Source: Peptococcaceae bacterium (GTDB lineage Bacteria > Bacillota > Peptococcia > Peptococcales > Peptococcaceae). From it: a stretch of DNA of 52,940 nucleotides. The notes below the pieces were generated by a model that did not search any database, had not been told where the DNA came from, and saw only the letters and a program-made list of their open reading frames with translations. The position numbers and the translations under genes were made by a program. Shown piece after piece: positions 49,641 through 52,940 of this stretch; position 1 is the first letter of the stretch, and each line of letters opens with the position of its first letter. Where the stretch lies: positions 1 through 52,940 of the forward strand of contig JAHZHI010000068.1 of the NCBI GenBank assembly GCA_019420345.1. The letters are read 5' to 3'.

Positions 49641-50963
49641 CTGAAACAGCAAAAAAAGAAGCCTGCCGCGTCAAAAAGTTCTGGCAAGCGTCCGGCGCAG
49701 AATGCGTCGGCACAGGCGAGGCAGCGACGGCCTCAAAATGGTGCGGCATCGCACACGCAGGCACCTCGTTCTGCGGCATCACGCACAACACAGAGCGGTT
49801 CGCGTGCCAATAAAAGCACAGGTGCAAGACCACCGCAGTCAAGCAGCCGTACCAGCGCAGGACAGCATTCTGCACGCCGACCAGCTGGCAATAATGCACG
49901 TTCTTCTCAGCAGCGTGCTCGCGCATCGCAGCAAGGCGGCAAACGTTCGCCGCAGCAGGGCGCTCGGCGTTCAGCGCCGCCGCGCCGGCGAAAACCGAAG
50001 CGCACACTGCGCTGGGGCAGAATTTTGGCTGTTTTGCTGGTGATTGTCGCCTGTGTGGCCTTGGCTGTTACGGTGAAGAACCAATTTTCTACCACGCAAG
50101 AGACCAATGCGACCGTGGCTCAGTCTGTATCGAAGCCATTGATCAGTGACGCCGACAAAGCTGGCTTTGATGCGAGCATCAACAGCGATTCGGCCATTCT
50201 CATCAACGCCGACAATGGCGATGTGCTCTATGAAAAAGATGCGGACGCGCAGCGTGCGCCGGCCAGTCTTGTAAAAATGATGACGGTTTATGTGGCCATC
50301 AAAAACAATGACGACTTAGATCGTGAAGTGAAGATGCCTGAAGAAGCTTTTGAAGGGCTTGAAGAGGAAAGCGCCTCGCAGAGTGGCTTGCAAAAAGGCG
50401 AGACGGTCACCGTACGTGATTTGCTGTACGCAGCGCTTTTAAAATCAGGCGGCGATGCGGCTAATGCGTTGGCGCTTGTCACCAGCGGCAACATTGACAG
50501 CTTTGTTGAGCTGATGAACGAAGAAGCGAAAGCCCTTGGGCTAGACAGCACCACGTTTGTCAATCCGACGGGGCTTGACGACGATGCACAGGTGTCAACT
50601 TGCCGCGACATGGCGCGTTTGCTGAAGGGAGCGCTTGGCAATACTGTTTTTGAAGAAGTGTTCACCAGCCGCACTTACACGACTACGGCCAACGATACAC
50701 ATAAAGAAGGCCTGACCCTGACGCACACCATGGATGAAGATCTTGCCAACTTCCAACGTTATTTTGACACGTCAGGATACGAGATCGTTGGCGGAAAAAC
50801 AGGCTATACAGCAGCGGCTGGCAATTGCCTTGCAAGTTTGGCTCAGAAGAAAGGAAAACCAAACTATATTGTTGTTACCATGCATGCCACCGGTGCTGGC
50901 GATCAATACTATCAAGCGGTACATGATGCAGTAACCTTGTATGGCGAGGCCTATGGCCAGTAA
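49641..50963 (+). CDS. D-alanyl-D-alanine carboxypeptidase with a basic cytoplasmic tail
   Basis: This S11-family enzyme trims the terminal D-Ala of peptidoglycan stem peptides outside the membrane. It has an unusual N-terminal tail of about 125 residues rich in Arg, Lys, Gln, Ser and Ala, one membrane helix (about 127-147) and the peptidase domain. The SLVK active-site motif (about residues 209-212) and the GGKTGYT motif (about 386-388) are intact; SxN reads SGG, a tolerated variant. A CTG at 49641 lies 8 bases after perfect AAGGAGG (49626-49632); the GTG at 49632 overlaps that site and would depend on the weaker AAGGA at 49622-49626. A degenerate relative is at 14558. Confidence 0.88.
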   Translation: MKQQKKKPAASKSSGKRPAQNASAQARQRRPQNGAASHTQAPRSAASRTTQSGSRANKSTGARPPQSSSRTSAGQHSARRPAGNNARSSQQRARASQQGGKRSPQQGARRSAPPRRRKPKRTLRWGRILAVLLVIVACVALAVTVKNQFSTTQETNATVAQSVSKPLISDADKAGFDASINSDSAILINADNGDVLYEKDADAQRAPASLVKMMTVYVAIKNNDDLDREVKMPEEAFEGLEEESASQSGLQKGETVTVRDLLYAALLKSGGDAANALALVTSGNIDSFVELMNEEAKALGLDSTTFVNPTGLDDDAQVSTCRDMARLLKGALGNTVFEEVFTSRTYTTTANDTHKEGLTLTHTMDEDLANFQRYFDTSGYEIVGGKTGYTAAAGNCLASLAQKKGKPNYIVVTMHATGAGDQYYQAVHDAVTLYGEAYGQ

Positions 50964-50984
50964 AAAAATTATTGTCGTTGCACG

Positions 50985-51021
50985 AACAGCGTCATTGCGT
51001 AAGCAATGGCGCTGTTTTTTT
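50985..51021 (+). terminator. Intrinsic terminator after the carboxypeptidase gene
   Basis: A 14-bp stem (50985-50998 with 51003-51016, one G-T) with a GTAA loop is followed by seven T. Confidence 0.9.
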
Positions 51022-51118
51022 ACACAATCGTTTACTGATTTTTCATAAAAATTGATTTGCAATCGTTGACAGAGTGTGACAAAATGAAAGCAGACCAATC
51101 GCAAAGGAGTTATGAACC

Positions 51119-51775
51119 ATGAAATTTTTTATTGATACTGCCAAGATTGACGATATTAAAAAAGCCAACGATATGGGTGTCATCTGTGGTGTTACCACCA
51201 ACCCTTCGCTGATCGCCAAAGAAGGGCGTGTATTTGAAGAAGTCATTGCTGAAATCGCTTCCATTGTTGATGGCCCTATCAGCGGTGAAGTGAAAGCCAC
51301 CACCACGGATGCCGACGGCATGGTAGAGGAAGGGCGTGCCATTGCTGCCATCCATCCAAACATGGTCGTTAAGATTCCAATGACGGTGGAAGGTTTGAAG
51401 GCCGTCAAGCGCCTCACGGCACTGGGCATTAAGACCAATGTAACCTTGATTTTCTCGGCCAACCAGGCTTTGCTGGCGGCTCGCGCAGGCGCCACCTATG
51501 TATCGCCATTCCTGGGCCGTCTCGATGATATTTCCACGCGCGGTACGGATCTCATTCGTGACATTGCGGATATTTTTGCTGTTGCAGAAGACATCGACAC
51601 CAAGATCATCGCAGCCAGCGTGCGTCATCCAATGCATGTTACCGAATGTGCCCTTGCCGGCGCAGATATTGCTACCGTGCCATACAAGGTCATTGAACAG
51701 ATGGTGAACCATCCATTGACCACTGCAGGCATTGAAAAATTCCGCGTTGATTATGAAGCCGCCTTTGGCAAATAA
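51119..51775 (+). CDS. fsa: Fructose-6-phosphate aldolase / transaldolase-like protein
   Basis: This 218-residue protein belongs to the small TalC/Fsa group of class I aldolases. It has FFIDTAKIDDIKKAND, GVTTNPSLIAKEGR, the Schiff-base lysine in NMVVKIPMTVEGLKAV near residue 84, and the C-terminal GADIATVPYKVIEQM. Sequence alone does not separate fructose-6-phosphate aldolase from transaldolase activity. AAAGGAG precedes the ATG. It appears to have its own promoter region (TTGCAA at 51056 with CAAAAT at 51080 is the best candidate, 18 bp), and is followed by a peptidase gene 7 bases later. Confidence 0.92.
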   Translation: MKFFIDTAKIDDIKKANDMGVICGVTTNPSLIAKEGRVFEEVIAEIASIVDGPISGEVKATTTDADGMVEEGRAIAAIHPNMVVKIPMTVEGLKAVKRLTALGIKTNVTLIFSANQALLAARAGATYVSPFLGRLDDISTRGTDLIRDIADIFAVAEDIDTKIIAASVRHPMHVTECALAGADIATVPYKVIEQMVNHPLTTAGIEKFRVDYEAAFGK

Positions 51776-51782
51776 GACGGTG

Positions 51783-52316
51783 ATGGAAAGCTATTGCACC
51801 ACGGGGCAGTTCGCCAAACGCGACAGAACTTATCATAAACACTGCGGCCCAACGGCAATCACCAATCTGGTGCTGACTTTGCGGCCAGATTTGGCAAATG
51901 CGCCGGCGCAGGTGTTTGATGAGGTGGCAGCGTTGGGACGCCGCTTGCTGGCGTATTGGAACGTTGGCGCCGGCAAATGGCTTGGCGGCACCAGCGATGG
52001 GCTTGCCGGCTTGTATCTGCGGCAAGCGCTGAACCACTTTGACTGCGGGAACGTTAAAGTGCGCTTTGGCGGACCGGCGACAGAAGGGCGTATTCGCGCA
52101 GCGTTGGCACGCGGCAATATTGTTTATCTGGAGATGCATTTTCATCCCAAGTACCGCAACCATCATTTGCTGCTTTACGGTTATGGATGGCAGGGCTTTC
52201 GCAGTGCCGATGGCTGGCGCAAGGAGCCGGTATATTTAAGCGCGCGGGATCTGCGGCGCTGTACTTTTTTCAGCGTGGGCCCCGTGGCGGCAGAACAGAA
52301 TGATAAAAAAGAATAA
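51783..52316 (+). CDS. C39-like cysteine peptidase family protein
   Basis: This 177-residue protein has a papain-like C39-type core: the nucleophile in YHKHCGPTAITNLVLTL near residue 21 and the His in NHHLLLYGYGW near residue 139. Lack of a signal peptide or membrane helix suggests it is cytoplasmic, unlike bacteriocin-processing C39 peptidases. The start at 51783 has only a weak upstream binding site and probably relies on coupling with the gene 7 bases before; a longer reading from 51732 runs inside the preceding gene. Substrate and role are unknown. Confidence 0.75.
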   Translation: MESYCTTGQFAKRDRTYHKHCGPTAITNLVLTLRPDLANAPAQVFDEVAALGRRLLAYWNVGAGKWLGGTSDGLAGLYLRQALNHFDCGNVKVRFGGPATEGRIRAALARGNIVYLEMHFHPKYRNHHLLLYGYGWQGFRSADGWRKEPVYLSARDLRRCTFFSVGPVAAEQNDKKE

Positions 52317-52322
52317 TCCATT

Positions 52323-52362
52323 AAAAAGCACACGCATCGATAAGGATGCGTGTGCTTTTTGC
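52323..52362 (+). terminator. Intrinsic terminator after the C39-like gene
   Basis: A perfect 16-bp stem (52323-52338 with 52345-52360) with a 6-base loop has A- and T-runs at its feet. From here to 52518 there is no supported gene. Confidence 0.9.
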
Positions 52363-52518
52363 GTTCATGGCTGTTTGACAGCATTTTGAAGAAAAACAGC
52401 AAACGAAGGAACATTCAGTTTTCTTTCCGGTGGCTCATACTTTGGAACGATTTACAAGTTATAAATCTGTTGGTAAAATTTTTTTAGTGAATAATTGCTG
52501 CGAAAAAGGAGGTGGACT

Positions 52519-52650
52519 ATGGAACCGATTCTTGTTCTCAAGCCTGCGTTGGCGGCGCAATTTGATGATGCCATGAAAAAATATCGGATGATCTTCATCA
52601 GCGCACCGTGTGGGTTTGGAAAAACAGCAGCGGTGCAGCTGCTGCCGTGA
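52519..52650 (+). pseudogene. Broken 5' fragment of a LuxR/MalT-type ATP-binding regulator
   Basis: A strong AAGGAGG (52508-52514 region) precedes an ATG that opens 43 codons. The translation resembles the start of large MalT-like LuxR regulators: a short lead (EPILVLKPAL), then a strand and P-loop of the form FISAPCGFGKTAAVQLL. It stops at a TGA immediately afterwards (52648-52650). The missing rest, several hundred codons in intact members, is not found in the next 290 bases. It is either a deletion remnant or a frameshifted start whose body was removed. Confidence 0.65.
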
Positions 52651-52787
52651 CTGTATCGGCGCTGTTGGCGAAGTGAGGCGGCAACAAAAGGATGTAACCG
52701 TCCTGACATTAAATCTTCATAGCAATTTAAGCTGTTTTTCAAGAAGCAACGGTATCATAAAATACGTAGTAAACACCTCATAACGTT

Positions 52788-52885
52788 GGCCACCAATTGC
52801 TGGCCTCTTTCCTATTAGGTAACACCACCCCTCGGTGTTATAATTGCCCGTCTGCTTTCTCCACAAAGGCAGGCGGGCCTTTTTG
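52788..52885 (+). ncRNA. Three tandem hairpins ending in a terminator; possible small RNA
   Basis: Three stems follow each other: 52788-52792 with 52801-52805 (GGCCA/TGGCC), 52821-52826 with 52834-52839 (AACACC/GGTGTT), and 52846-52855 with 52869-52878 (10 bp, one G-T) followed by TTTTT. The last is a convincing terminator. The first two could be chance or part of a short structured RNA. I do not recognise it as a known RNA family and see no clear promoter. Confidence 0.35.
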
Positions 52886-52888
52886 CGC

Positions 52889-52940
52889 GGCGAATTTACA
52901 ATCTAAGTGCAACAAAAAATGACTCATAGAACTTCTGGTA
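52889..52940. mobile_element. Probable insertion-sequence terminus at the right edge (IS30-like)
   Basis: Positions 52889-52913, starting GGCGAATT and ending AAGTGCAAC, match the reverse complement of 28-52 at 20 of 25 positions. The following bases would be the first part of an element that continues outside the window. With the left-edge copy this suggests that the contig is flanked by members of the same element type in opposite orientation. Confidence 0.45.

Noticed and set aside
49641..50963. SGG in place of SxN taken as a sign that this carboxypeptidase is also inactive
   Set aside because: The SLVK and KTG motifs are intact, and small-residue variation at the third position of SxN is seen in the family, so activity is likely.

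Overview
This window reads as one contig of a Bacillota chromosome, most likely an anaerobic member of the Clostridia. The reasons are strong AGGAGG-type ribosome binding sites with ATG, GTG and TTG starts, a threonine T-box leader on thrS, a BirA-type operator on bioY, a TagO/CsaB cell-wall cluster, the short HisG that needs HisZ, the yybS-like/rplI pair and NarL-type membrane signalling genes. Base composition looks balanced, neither very AT-rich nor GC-rich. No rRNA, CRISPR array or prophage was seen. Both extreme ends carry related 25-base sequences in inverted orientation that look like insertion-sequence termini, so the window may be a contig bounded by copies of the same kind of element.

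Layout, left flank (1-17055): trmB; a 72-residue unknown protein; a thioredoxin-like protein; bioY and bioD, with a BirA operator on the bioY promoter; xth; cysE-cysS; an Rrf2 regulator with an Fe-S-type Cys3-His pattern; an envelope group (DUF5693-type membrane protein, csaB, tagO, an SH3-domain protein and a 70-residue membrane protein); a two-domain flavin oxidoreductase; tRNA-Ala(GGC); a D,D-carboxypeptidase-like protein that has lost all three catalytic motifs; and holA.

Middle (17160-32450), the most unusual part: a signalling and envelope island of three transcription units plus a trailing gene. Unit A encodes an orphan solute-binding lipoprotein and a membrane-spanning LuxR-type regulator. 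Unit B encodes a small zinc-ribbon protein, a lipoprotein fused to a 7TM histidine-kinase-like protein without a recognisable kinase core, a complete NarL-class histidine kinase and its response regulator. Unit C encodes a stand-alone pseudo-receiver, an SPFH protein with a zinc-ribbon tail, two lipoproteins, a 4TM protein, a DUF4428-type protein and a TIGR00266/AIM24 protein. A second pseudo-receiver follows. Units A and C have near-identical NarL-like palindromes centred exactly 31 bases upstream of their -10 boxes; unit B has a compound palindrome at almost the same distance. I infer that the two-component system and/or the membrane LuxR protein controls production of the membrane-stress-type effectors of unit C. 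By eye, codon choice here (more GGA, CGG, AGG, TTA) differs from the flanks.

Right flank (32669-52650): a lipoprotein related to one in unit C, a pRiA4b ORF-3-like protein, a complete histidine operon hisZGDCBHAFIE behind a consensus promoter, a yybS-like membrane gene and rplI, convergent trpS-tmk, a class I aminotransferase, a CLC-type channel or transporter, T-box-controlled thrS, an apparently active D,D-carboxypeptidase, a transaldolase-like aldolase, a C39-like cysteine peptidase and the broken start of a large ATP-binding LuxR/MalT-type regulator.
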